DNA of 9,375 nt from Candidatus Fraserbacteria bacterium RBG_16_55_9. Its GTDB lineage: Bacteria; Bipolaricaulota; Bipolaricaulia; RBG-16-55-9. Shown here in pieces: positions 1-5,846 of this stretch. The stretch spans positions 2,992 to 12,366 of the forward strand of contig MFGX01000117.1 in assembly GCA_001778455.1 (NCBI GenBank). Direction: 5' to 3'. Position numbers and translations under genes: made by a program. The stretch's first letter is position 1. Each line of letters starts with the position of its first letter. The notes beneath the pieces are model-generated. The model had not been told where the DNA came from and did not search any database. It was given only the letters and a program-made list of their open reading frames with translations.

Positions 1-1
1 A

Positions 2-916
2 GTGGGCGAGCGACGACGAGCGATCGCGATCTTTCAGAGTCTAGCACAGGTCGAAGCCAAGATTCATAATGTGCCCATCGAGGATGTGCACTTTCACGAG
101 CTGGGTGCGCTCGATTCCGTTTTAGATATCGTCGGTGCAGCAGTCGTCATTGAGCAACTGGCTGCTGAGAAGGCTTTTGTCTCGAGAATCAATATGGGAT
201 CGGGCTTCGTAAAGACGGAACATGGGCGCATGCCCGTACCCGCCCCAGCAACGCTAGAGCTCTTGAAAGGGATGCCCACGTACTCTTCGGGGATCGAGGC
301 AGAACTGGTCACACCGACGGGAGCGGCCATCTTAAAACACCTCGCGCCGGAGCATGAGTTTCCTCCTGCTCAGTGGGCGTCCATCGGATACGGAGCTGGA
401 ACACGAGACCTGGAAGATGCCAACGTGCTTCGTGTTCTCGTTGGAGAGGGTCTTTCACGTAAGACAAAGCGAGAAGAAGCGTGGGTCATCGAGACGGATA
501 TTGACGACATGAGCCCGCAGATTCTGCCTTACGTTCAAGAGTTGTTATTCAAACAGGGAGCTCAAGATGTGAACTGGCATGCGTTGCATATGAAGAAGAA
601 TCGATTGGGTGTCCGATTGTATGTGCTGAGCCCATCGGAGCGCGTGGATGCACTTTGTGAGGCGGTTTTTCGGGAGACGACTACGCTGGGAGTGCGAATT
701 TACGCAGTAGAGAAGCGTAGGCTGGAGCGCAGGATCGTTCAAGCGAAGATCCCTCAGGGCAGGGTCCGGGTGAAGGTGGGACTGTGGGGGGACCGCGCCG
801 TGAACGTGGCCCCTGAATATGATGACTGTGTACAATTGGCGAAACAGGCGGGCATTCCAGTGAAAGAGATCATCCGCTTGGCCACGGAGAGCGTCCATCA
901 CAAGTTGAAACTTTGA
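2..916 (+). CDS. larC: LarC, nickel-pincer cofactor synthesis cyclometallase, 5'-truncated by the window edge
   Basis: LarC inserts nickel into the pyridinium-dithiocarboxylate precursor to complete the nickel-pincer nucleotide, the cofactor of lactate racemase (LarA) and its relatives; it is a cytoplasmic CTP-dependent enzyme. The visible 304 residues carry family landmarks: HFHELGALDSVLDIVG (about 30-45), GSGFVKTEHGRMPVPAPAT (67-84), ELVTPTGAA (101-109), then the second-domain signatures TDIDDMSP (165-172) and HMKKNRLG (196-203). Full-length LarC is about 400 residues, and the usual N-terminal FDCFSGISGDM segment is absent, so the true start lies upstream and the GTG at position 2 is internal. 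Both domains are in one uninterrupted frame, unlike Lactiplantibacillus plantarum, where LarC1 and LarC2 are joined by frameshifting. The MKKGRPG motif usual in the family reads MKKNRLG here. No other lar gene is visible. Its link to the oxidase genes 13 bases downstream is probably only transcriptional. Confidence 0.93.
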   Translation: MGERRRAIAIFQSLAQVEAKIHNVPIEDVHFHELGALDSVLDIVGAAVVIEQLAAEKAFVSRINMGSGFVKTEHGRMPVPAPATLELLKGMPTYSSGIEAELVTPTGAAILKHLAPEHEFPPAQWASIGYGAGTRDLEDANVLRVLVGEGLSRKTKREEAWVIETDIDDMSPQILPYVQELLFKQGAQDVNWHALHMKKNRLGVRLYVLSPSERVDALCEAVFRETTTLGVRIYAVEKRRLERRIVQAKIPQGRVRVKVGLWGDRAVNVAPEYDDCVQLAKQAGIPVKEIIRLATESVHHKLKL

Positions 917-919
917 ATC

Positions 920-926
920 AGGGGGT
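920..926 (+). promoter_or_regulatory. Probable ribosome binding site for the FixH/YtkA-like gene
   Basis: The purine run AGGGGGT lies in the 13-base gap after larC and ends 3 bases before the ATG at 930. The spacing is short but no other ATG competes, so it supports this start. Confidence 0.45.
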
Positions 927-929
927 ACG

Positions 930-1628
930 ATGCGCGTGAGCAAACGCGTATTTCTCATTCTACTAGGACTCTTAACGATCACGCTCGTCAGCTTCGTGGC
1001 ATGGGCGCATTTCAGCATTACCCGCCGCGCCGAGAATTTGAACCTGACGTTGTCTGTCATCGCTGCGCAGTCTGATGAGCATCAAGAGGGTGACTCCGAA
1101 ATCAGGGCCGTAGAGAACCAGTTCGAGTTGAACGTGCTGGACATCAGCCAGGGGTATCAACCAGTGAACGACGCGCAAATACGACTTCACTTTCGAATGC
1201 TCGACCACGATATGGGCGAGCAAGTGGCGGTTGCTGAGCCAGAAGGCCACGGCAGTTACATCGCGCGCGGCTCCTATCTGGGAATCGCAGGTCATTGGCG
1301 AATCGTTGCCGAACTGAGTCTGCCAGGTCGGATGGAGCCACTGAGTGCGGAGTTTGATCTTACAGTGGCCGAGTCATTACCTAGACGAGCGCCCTCCGGA
1401 CCACTGGGCTTGAGCAAGAACACCGCTCTGCCTCTAGCAGTCGGCAGTCTTGTGTTGGCATTCATCACCCTGGCGCTTTCGCTGTTTCTGTGGAGACGTC
1501 GAGGTCAAGAATCTCTAGCGATCGTGGCCTTGCTAGCGTTATTTGGAGCTGGCCTGCTCATCTTCGGGTTGTATCTGCTCGTACAACCGCTCATACCGGG
1601 GAATGGTTCAGTTATGAATCCTTATTAG
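930..1628 (+). CDS. Membrane-anchored FixH/YtkA-like protein of the oxidase cluster
   Basis: This 232-residue protein has an N-terminal hydrophobic anchor (about residues 7-27), an extracytoplasmic domain (about 35-148) and two C-terminal membrane helices (about 166-188 and 196-219). The outer domain resembles the YtkA/FixH-like beta-sandwich fold, also seen at the end of some copper transporters. It has a segment rich in His and Met (H87, M90, H93, M95), followed by EGHGSYIARGSYLGIAGHWRI (106-125), which recalls the G-x-Y ... G-x-W pattern of that family. FixH/CcoH proteins help assemble cbb3 oxidases, and related domains bind copper. The position two genes before ccoN supports an assembly or copper-delivery role, but this is inference. 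The two extra C-terminal helices and the 232-residue length are larger than a typical FixH. The 50-residue gene follows after 19 bases. It could instead be a general copper-handling membrane protein. Confidence 0.55.
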   Translation: MRVSKRVFLILLGLLTITLVSFVAWAHFSITRRAENLNLTLSVIAAQSDEHQEGDSEIRAVENQFELNVLDISQGYQPVNDAQIRLHFRMLDHDMGEQVAVAEPEGHGSYIARGSYLGIAGHWRIVAELSLPGRMEPLSAEFDLTVAESLPRRAPSGPLGLSKNTALPLAVGSLVLAFITLALSLFLWRRRGQESLAIVALLALFGAGLLIFGLYLLVQPLIPGNGSVMNPY

Positions 1629-1647
1629 GAAGCCGGGGGGCAATTCA

Positions 1648-1800
1648 ATGACAAAGAACAACAAGCCCAAGCAGAGCCTCCCAGAGCCTATTGAAGAGGG
1701 ACAAGGCCGCTTTCCTTGGTGGATCTGGGCGGCCATCTTGATCTGGCTTCTGTACGCCTTTCTGATCGGCCCGTTTGATCTCACGAGCCCTGGGAGGTAG
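1648..1800 (+). CDS. Unrecognised 50-residue single-helix membrane protein upstream of ccoN
   Basis: An ATG at 1648 opens a 50-codon frame ending in TAG at 1798-1800. A G-rich stretch (1635-1640) stands 7 bases before the start and could serve as a weak ribosome binding site. The protein has a Lys- and Gln-rich head (residues 1-9), an acidic linker, one Trp-rich hydrophobic helix (FPWWIWAAILIWLLYAFLIG, 23-42) and a short polar tail. Positive charges before the helix predict an N-in, C-out orientation. It fills an otherwise empty gap between the FixH/YtkA-like gene and ccoN, and its end holds the ribosome binding site of ccoN, so translational coupling is likely. By size, topology and position it could be a small accessory subunit, comparable to CcoQ of cbb3 oxidases or subunit IIa of ba3 oxidases. 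I see no diagnostic motif of either, so no gene name is given. Confidence 0.65.
   Translation: MTKNNKPKQSLPEPIEEGQGRFPWWIWAAILIWLLYAFLIGPFDLTSPGR
1793..1798 (+). promoter_or_regulatory. Ribosome binding site that decides the ccoN start
   Basis: GGAGGT is a near-perfect Shine-Dalgarno sequence ending 9 bases before the ATG at 1808. It favours that ATG over the in-frame TTG at 1775, which would overlap the 50-residue gene by 26 bases and add an implausible 11-residue head. Confidence 0.75.
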
Positions 1801-1807
1801 AGAGGGG

Positions 1808-3223
1808 ATGGAGAAAAAAGCGATCAAGCTCTGGTTCTTCTCATCGCTCATCTGGTTAGCGCTGGGTCCATTGATCGGACTCTTACAATCGCTACAGTTC
1901 TTGTGGCCACAGGAACTGGAATTTCTGGCCAACATCCGCTTTGCCTATAGCAAAGCTCGAATCTTCCATACGAACCTGGTGATCTACGGCTGGATCGCGA
2001 TGAGCTTCATATCGGCGATCCTTTACATCGTGCCCCGGTTATGCAACGTTTCACTGAAAAACGCGCGACTGATCTACTGGGCCGGTTGGCTCTGGAATAT
2101 CGCCGTGGCGCTCGATCTTGCACTCATCTGGGCGGGAATTGTCGGCAACCCCTTCTTGTCCATACAACCCTACGAATACGCTGAGGCTCCCATGCTCGTG
2201 GACATCTTGATCGTGCTGTGCGCGGTAGCCGTCATTTTCGGTGTGCACCGCACTGTGCTCACCCGCGAGCGCCCAACGCTTTACGTGTCCGTCTGGTATC
2301 TCCTCGGCGGGCTCTACACCACCGCCATAACATATCTCGTAGGAAATTTCCTCACTCTGGCATTCACAGGGCTGGGCAATCAGATCCTCCACGCTTGGTG
2401 GCTTCACAACGCTGTGGGACTGTTCATCACACCACTGGGAGTAGGCATTGCCTACTACCTCATCCCGATCACGGCCCAGCAGCCTCTTTACTCCCATAGG
2501 CTCAGCATACTAGGCTTCTGGACGCTCATGGCCTTCTACCCCGGCACAGGACTACATCATTTCTTGCAGATGCCCATGCCCAGCTGGATCGGCGAATTTG
2601 CCGTCATTAGCTCCGTGTTGCTGGCTATCCCTGTCTTGGCCGTCGTCGTGAATCATCTAGCAACACCACGCCCCAATTGGCAGCGAGTGCTGGAGAGTTA
2701 CCCGTTGCGGTTCACGGTGTTGGGCACGGTCTACTATTTGCTCACGTGCATCCAGGGGCCCTTTCAAACCACTCATGCGGTCAACTGGTTTGTGCACTTC
2801 ACGGAGTGGGTGCAGGCCCATGCACACCTCGCTCTTGCGGGCGCATTCACTTGCTATGGCCTGGCTGCTGGGCTCTACATCTTCCCACGCCTCACTGGAA
2901 AGCAGCTCTACAGCCGCACGCTCGCCAACTGGATCTTCTGGCTCATGGCTGCCATCTTCCCGCTCTTCTATTTGGGCTTCACACACTCCGGGCTGGTCAC
3001 AGGCATCAGCGTGAATCTCATGGATAAGACGATCTATGAGACCCTCTCCGCTGTCTGGGTGGCACGCCTCTTCCGCACAGTGATGGGCGCGGGCGTCGTG
3101 TTGGCATTCCTGCTCTATGCCTATCTCCTTGTACGCTCCCTGGGAGTGGGTCCACAGTTCACCGAAGGCCAGAATGAGGTCGCCGAGTCCACCCACCTAC
3201 GCACAGAAAGGGCACCTGCATGA
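1808..3223 (+). CDS. ccoN: Cbb3-type (C-family) haem-copper oxidase catalytic subunit I
   Basis: CcoN is the membrane catalytic subunit that reduces O2 to water at a haem b3-CuB centre. The 471-residue protein matches the usual length (about 470) and consists almost entirely of membrane helices. Aligning by eye to P. stutzeri CcoN gives a constant offset of 7 past helix II. H54 and H340 match the low-spin haem b ligands, H200, H250 and H251 the CuB ligands, H338 the haem b3 ligand, and Y244 the tyrosine cross-linked in C-family enzymes. Y244 followed six residues later by HH argues for an oxygen reductase rather than a nitric oxide reductase, where that tyrosine is absent. Two substitutions stand out: Q316 at the position of E323 (QGPF instead of EGPM) and H230 at the position of Y237 (YSHRLSI). 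The gene ends in an ATGA overlap with the cytochrome gene, implying coupled translation. The family is certain; the exact subgroup is not. Confidence 0.93.
   Translation: MEKKAIKLWFFSSLIWLALGPLIGLLQSLQFLWPQELEFLANIRFAYSKARIFHTNLVIYGWIAMSFISAILYIVPRLCNVSLKNARLIYWAGWLWNIAVALDLALIWAGIVGNPFLSIQPYEYAEAPMLVDILIVLCAVAVIFGVHRTVLTRERPTLYVSVWYLLGGLYTTAITYLVGNFLTLAFTGLGNQILHAWWLHNAVGLFITPLGVGIAYYLIPITAQQPLYSHRLSILGFWTLMAFYPGTGLHHFLQMPMPSWIGEFAVISSVLLAIPVLAVVVNHLATPRPNWQRVLESYPLRFTVLGTVYYLLTCIQGPFQTTHAVNWFVHFTEWVQAHAHLALAGAFTCYGLAAGLYIFPRLTGKQLYSRTLANWIFWLMAAIFPLFYLGFTHSGLVTGISVNLMDKTIYETLSAVWVARLFRTVMGAGVVLAFLLYAYLLVRSLGVGPQFTEGQNEVAESTHLRTERAPA
3206..3212 (+). promoter_or_regulatory. Probable ribosome binding site for the CcoO-type cytochrome gene
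   Basis: GAAAGGG inside the last codons of ccoN lies 7 bases before the ATG at 3220. With the ATGA stop/start overlap it fits translational coupling of the two oxidase subunits. Confidence 0.4.
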
Positions 3224-4248
3224 ATCATCCATGGCAAGCTCCTGCGGAAGCAAGCGGGCTTTACTGGCTGTTGGTCGCGCTTGTGGTGGGAGGTCTTCTC
3301 TCGTTTACGTTATGGACGCTCTACGGTCGATTGCGGCCAGGTCGCCTGACGACCGTCGGTTATCATGCACTGGGCGTTCTGGTCCTTGTGTTGGCACTCT
3401 TTACTCTGGCGCTCTATGTGATCCCCGCTACTCAAGCTGAAAAGATCCCGCCGACCGAGCGAGCCTGGGATTGGAAGCCCGGCGAAACTTTGAAAGATCC
3501 CAGCGGAGCAGCGTTGGAAGGGGAGCCCTATCGGGGTTATCTCGTCTACTTGGCCAACGGCTGCACGTATTGCCACACGCTGTATCTGCGCCCCCAGGAC
3601 ATCCAGACCGGCTGGGGCGAAGGCGCTCGCCCAGAGGAAGTGTCACAGATGGGGGATTACGTCAACTACCCCTTCACTATGCTCGGCACGCAGCGCGATG
3701 GTCCAGATCTCACCGTGATCGGCCGCAAGATCCCCAACATGAACTACCACGTGGAGCACCTGGTCAACCCGCGCAAGTTCAAAATCCACTCGATCATGCC
3801 GACGTATCGCTACCTCTCGGAGAAAGACCTTTTGGATTTGGCCGCGTTCCTCGTGAGCTTAGGGAATGAACCCCAGAAGCTGCGCATGGGCCAGCTCGTG
3901 CCTCCACCGCCCACCACAGAAGATCCCCGTATTGCCCAGGGACGAGGGCTCTATAATAGTTTGAGCTGCGTCGCTTGCCACACCCTTGACGGAGCATCCA
4001 GCACCGGCTCTACTTGGAAAGGCCTCTACGGGCGCACGATGGAGATCGTCTTACCGGATGGCACGATGCAATCCATCACAGCAGACGACGCATACTTGAG
4101 AGAGTCGATGGTTGACCCAAGCGCCAAAGTCGTAAGTGGGTTTTCGAATGTCATGCCCAATATCCGACAGCTGGCAGGTCGGGATGTGACGGAGGAAGAG
4201 ATCCAGGCATTGATCGCATTCATAAAGAGTCTCTCCCAGCCACGGTAA
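3220..4248 (+). CDS. ccoO: CcoO-type cytochrome c subunit fused to a COX2-type cytochrome c domain (dihaem)
   Basis: This 342-residue protein passes electrons to CcoN through covalent c-haems outside the membrane. Two hydrophobic segments open it (about residues 13-36 and 47-69), where classical CcoO has one. A CcoO domain follows: YLANGCTYCHTLYLRP (haem site C115/C118/H119), GTQRDGPDL (156-164), NPRKFKIHSIMPTY (183-196, axial M193) and a DLLDLAAFLVSL end. After a proline-rich linker (about 227-236) comes a second c domain with site CVACH (250-254), LYGRTMEIVLPDGT (269-282), AYLRESMVDPSAKVVSG (291-307) and VMP (axial M312). That second half reads like the C-terminal cytochrome domain of caa3-type COX subunit II, not like CcoP. 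No ccoP is visible, so this domain may be the electron entry site. The gene starts inside the ccoN stop and ends 2 bases before the next gene. The symbol applies to the first domain only. Confidence 0.85.
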   Translation: MNHPWQAPAEASGLYWLLVALVVGGLLSFTLWTLYGRLRPGRLTTVGYHALGVLVLVLALFTLALYVIPATQAEKIPPTERAWDWKPGETLKDPSGAALEGEPYRGYLVYLANGCTYCHTLYLRPQDIQTGWGEGARPEEVSQMGDYVNYPFTMLGTQRDGPDLTVIGRKIPNMNYHVEHLVNPRKFKIHSIMPTYRYLSEKDLLDLAAFLVSLGNEPQKLRMGQLVPPPPTTEDPRIAQGRGLYNSLSCVACHTLDGASSTGSTWKGLYGRTMEIVLPDGTMQSITADDAYLRESMVDPSAKVVSGFSNVMPNIRQLAGRDVTEEEIQALIAFIKSLSQPR

Positions 4249-4250
4249 TC

Positions 4251-4613
4251 ATGGACCCGCTCAATCTCTTTGGCATCCTTTTGGGCGTAGGCGTGCTGCT
4301 CTTGATTGCGCTGGCCGTCTTTCGGGGTGAGCTGAGCGACTCGGAGCGCCCCAAATACGAGATGCTGGGACAAGAGCCTCCCTCCATCCGCGTGCCCGCG
4401 CGTCCAGGTCGGTTAGGAGTCGAAGATCGCGTGATAAGGCTCGGTCTAGTGGGAGCTTCGTTCTACTACTCCTCGCAACTGGGCTGGGCAGAGGCAAGTG
4501 GCATTGCGCTGGGGATGCTGGGAGCGTACCTCTTGCTTACTGGTCTGGTGGGACGCGACCCCGTTTATCGCTGGAGGGGATGGGACAGCCGCGCGCCGGA
4601 GCATCGGCACTGA
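4251..4613 (+). CDS. CcoS-like assembly segment fused to a DUF2892 membrane domain
   Basis: The 120-residue protein has two parts. Residues 1-42 hold one helix (about 6-24) followed by FRGELSDSERPKYEMLG (24-40). This resembles CcoS, the small protein needed to insert haem and copper into CcoN, whose post-helix stretch typically reads like RxGQFDD...PxxRML. Residues about 57-110 match the DUF2892 (YgaP membrane domain-like) pattern: an RxIRLGLVG opening, two helices (about 62-76 and 82-100) and LLLTGLVGRDPVYRWRG (95-110). In DUF2892 proteins I know, the end usually reads G-x-CPLY; here Asp replaces the Cys. The start codon lies 2 bases after the cytochrome stop, with no clear Shine-Dalgarno, so it is probably translated by coupling. 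The context supports a role in oxidase assembly or as a small subunit. The DUF2892 call is fairly firm. The CcoS likeness rests on a short stretch and could be coincidental. Confidence 0.6.
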   Translation: MDPLNLFGILLGVGVLLLIALAVFRGELSDSERPKYEMLGQEPPSIRVPARPGRLGVEDRVIRLGLVGASFYYSSQLGWAEASGIALGMLGAYLLLTGLVGRDPVYRWRGWDSRAPEHRH

Positions 4614-4643
4614 TGCCCCCGATTTGTTATCATTCGCTGAGCC

Positions 4644-5840
4644 ATGTCCATCCATAGCGTTGACATCGTCGTGGTGGGAGGAGGACCTGCGGGAGCCATC
4701 GCTGCCAAGACCGCTACCGAGCGAGGGGCTCGCGTGCTGCTTCTAGAAGGAAACCGCGAGATCGGAAAGCCCGTCCAGTGCACGGGGCTCCTCAGCGTCC
4801 GCGGCTTTGAAGAAGCCGGAGCCTCCCAAGATGTGATCCTACGGGAGATCCGAGGAGCGTTTGCCTATGCCCCCGATGGAAGATGCCTTGCGGTAGAGAA
4901 ATCCGGCGTGCATGCCTATGTGATGGATCGTGATCGCTTCGATTGTGATCTCGTTCGGCAGGCCCGCGAAGCAGGCGTCGAGGTGCGAGTCGCTGCGCAA
5001 GCTGTTGCGTACAAGTCGGGGCAGCTGAATTTTAAGGTCGATGGTCGCGAAGAGTCTGTGAAAACAAGCATCGTCATCGGAGCAGATGGACCGAAGAGTC
5101 GTGTGGCCGAGTGGGCGAATCTGCCCGCTCCGGAGAAGACGATCATCGCCATCCAAGCGACCATCTCGTATGAGGCCCAGCGCGAGGACTACGTGGAAGT
5201 CTATTTGAGCAGAAGAATCGCACCGAACTTCTTCGCTTGGGTAGTTCCTGCCGGGCCGGGCTATGCTCGCGTGGGATTGGGCACGGATGACGGAAAACGC
5301 GCTCGCGCGTATCTCGATTCCTGGCTGCAGGATCGCTTTCCTGGCCGCAAGATCGTGGAATTCAATGCCGGAGCAATCCCCATCGGCCCTCCAGAGCAGA
5401 CCATTGCCGATGGCATCTTGCTCGTGGGGGATGCAGCAGGCCAGGCAAAGCCTACATCCGGTGGAGGGATCTATACGGGTGTGAGCTGCGCTCGCATCGC
5501 CGGAGAAGTTGCCGCTCGCGCGTCTCAAGAAGGGGATATCTCTAAAAAGGCGCTTTGGGAGTACGAACACCGCTGGCGAGAACTCTTCGAGAGCGAACTT
5601 CGGTTCGGCATGCTTGCCCACCAGCTCTTCTGCCACGTGAGCGATGAGGACATCAATAAGATGTTTGCAGCTCTGGATGATCCTCAGATTTTGAAGCTGC
5701 TGAGCGAATTCGGAGATATCGACTATCCCAGCTATGTGGTCAAAGCCTTGCTCAAGCGACCGGATCTTTGGGGAAGACTACTTCCCGCAATTCCCTTTAA
5801 CCTGGAAGTGCTCTTCCAAACTATGAAGCATCTTGCGTGA
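4644..5840 (+). CDS. Geranylgeranyl reductase family FAD-dependent oxidoreductase
   Basis: Members of this flavoprotein family saturate double bonds of isoprenoid chains, such as those of archaeal lipids, chlorophyll phytol or menaquinone tails. The 398-residue protein has the expected length and order: an N-terminal FAD-binding VVVGGGPAGAIAA (9-21) with acidic L-L-E after the second strand (34-35), the family-typical KPVQCTGLL (42-50, C46), DRDRFDCDL (95-103), VIGADGPKSRVAEW (144-157), a substrate-domain segment FFAWVVPAGPGYARVGLG (196-213), and the second FAD motif ILLVGDAAGQAKPTSGGGI (258-276). The PTSGGGI stretch is characteristic of the family. The start at 4644 has no strong Shine-Dalgarno in the 30-base gap. 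The polymerase/ligase gene begins 6 bases after its stop. Lying just after an oxidase cluster, it might tune the quinone pool, or act on an undecaprenol-like or membrane isoprenoid. The substrate cannot be told from sequence. Confidence 0.85.
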   Translation: MSIHSVDIVVVGGGPAGAIAAKTATERGARVLLLEGNREIGKPVQCTGLLSVRGFEEAGASQDVILREIRGAFAYAPDGRCLAVEKSGVHAYVMDRDRFDCDLVRQAREAGVEVRVAAQAVAYKSGQLNFKVDGREESVKTSIVIGADGPKSRVAEWANLPAPEKTIIAIQATISYEAQREDYVEVYLSRRIAPNFFAWVVPAGPGYARVGLGTDDGKRARAYLDSWLQDRFPGRKIVEFNAGAIPIGPPEQTIADGILLVGDAAGQAKPTSGGGIYTGVSCARIAGEVAARASQEGDISKKALWEYEHRWRELFESELRFGMLAHQLFCHVSDEDINKMFAALDDPQILKLLSEFGDIDYPSYVVKALLKRPDLWGRLLPAIPFNLEVLFQTMKHLA

Positions 5841-5846
5841 GGCGAT

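Noticed and set aside
2..916. GTG at position 2 as the real larC start
   Set aside because: About 90 N-terminal residues typical of LarC, including the FDCFSGISGDM region, would be missing. The frame simply enters from upstream of the window.
1775..1807. In-frame TTG start for ccoN 33 bases upstream of the chosen ATG
   Set aside because: It would overlap the 50-residue gene by 26 bases, has no ribosome binding site, and adds an odd hydrophilic head. GGAGGT precedes the ATG at 1808 at good spacing.
2657..3196. Minus-strand open frame of 179 codons opposite ccoN
   Set aside because: It is opposite conserved CcoN helices with all the haem ligands, and its His/Glu-rich translation is typical of the complement of membrane-protein codons.
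1808..3223. Subunit I as a nitric oxide reductase (NorB-like)
   Set aside because: The active-site tyrosine six residues before the HH pair is present, and the partner is a CcoO-type cytochrome. Both point to an oxygen-reducing C-family oxidase.
4614..4643. Promoter before the reductase gene (TATCAT-like box at 4628-4633)
   Set aside because: There is no matching -35 element at proper spacing, and the box lies too close to the start codon for a normal leader. A single short AT-rich match is not enough.
4839..5636. Long antisense open frame (265 codons) on the minus strand
   Set aside because: It lies wholly inside the reductase gene, whose motifs are unambiguous, and its translation has no recognisable domain. 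It is a shadow of codon bias.
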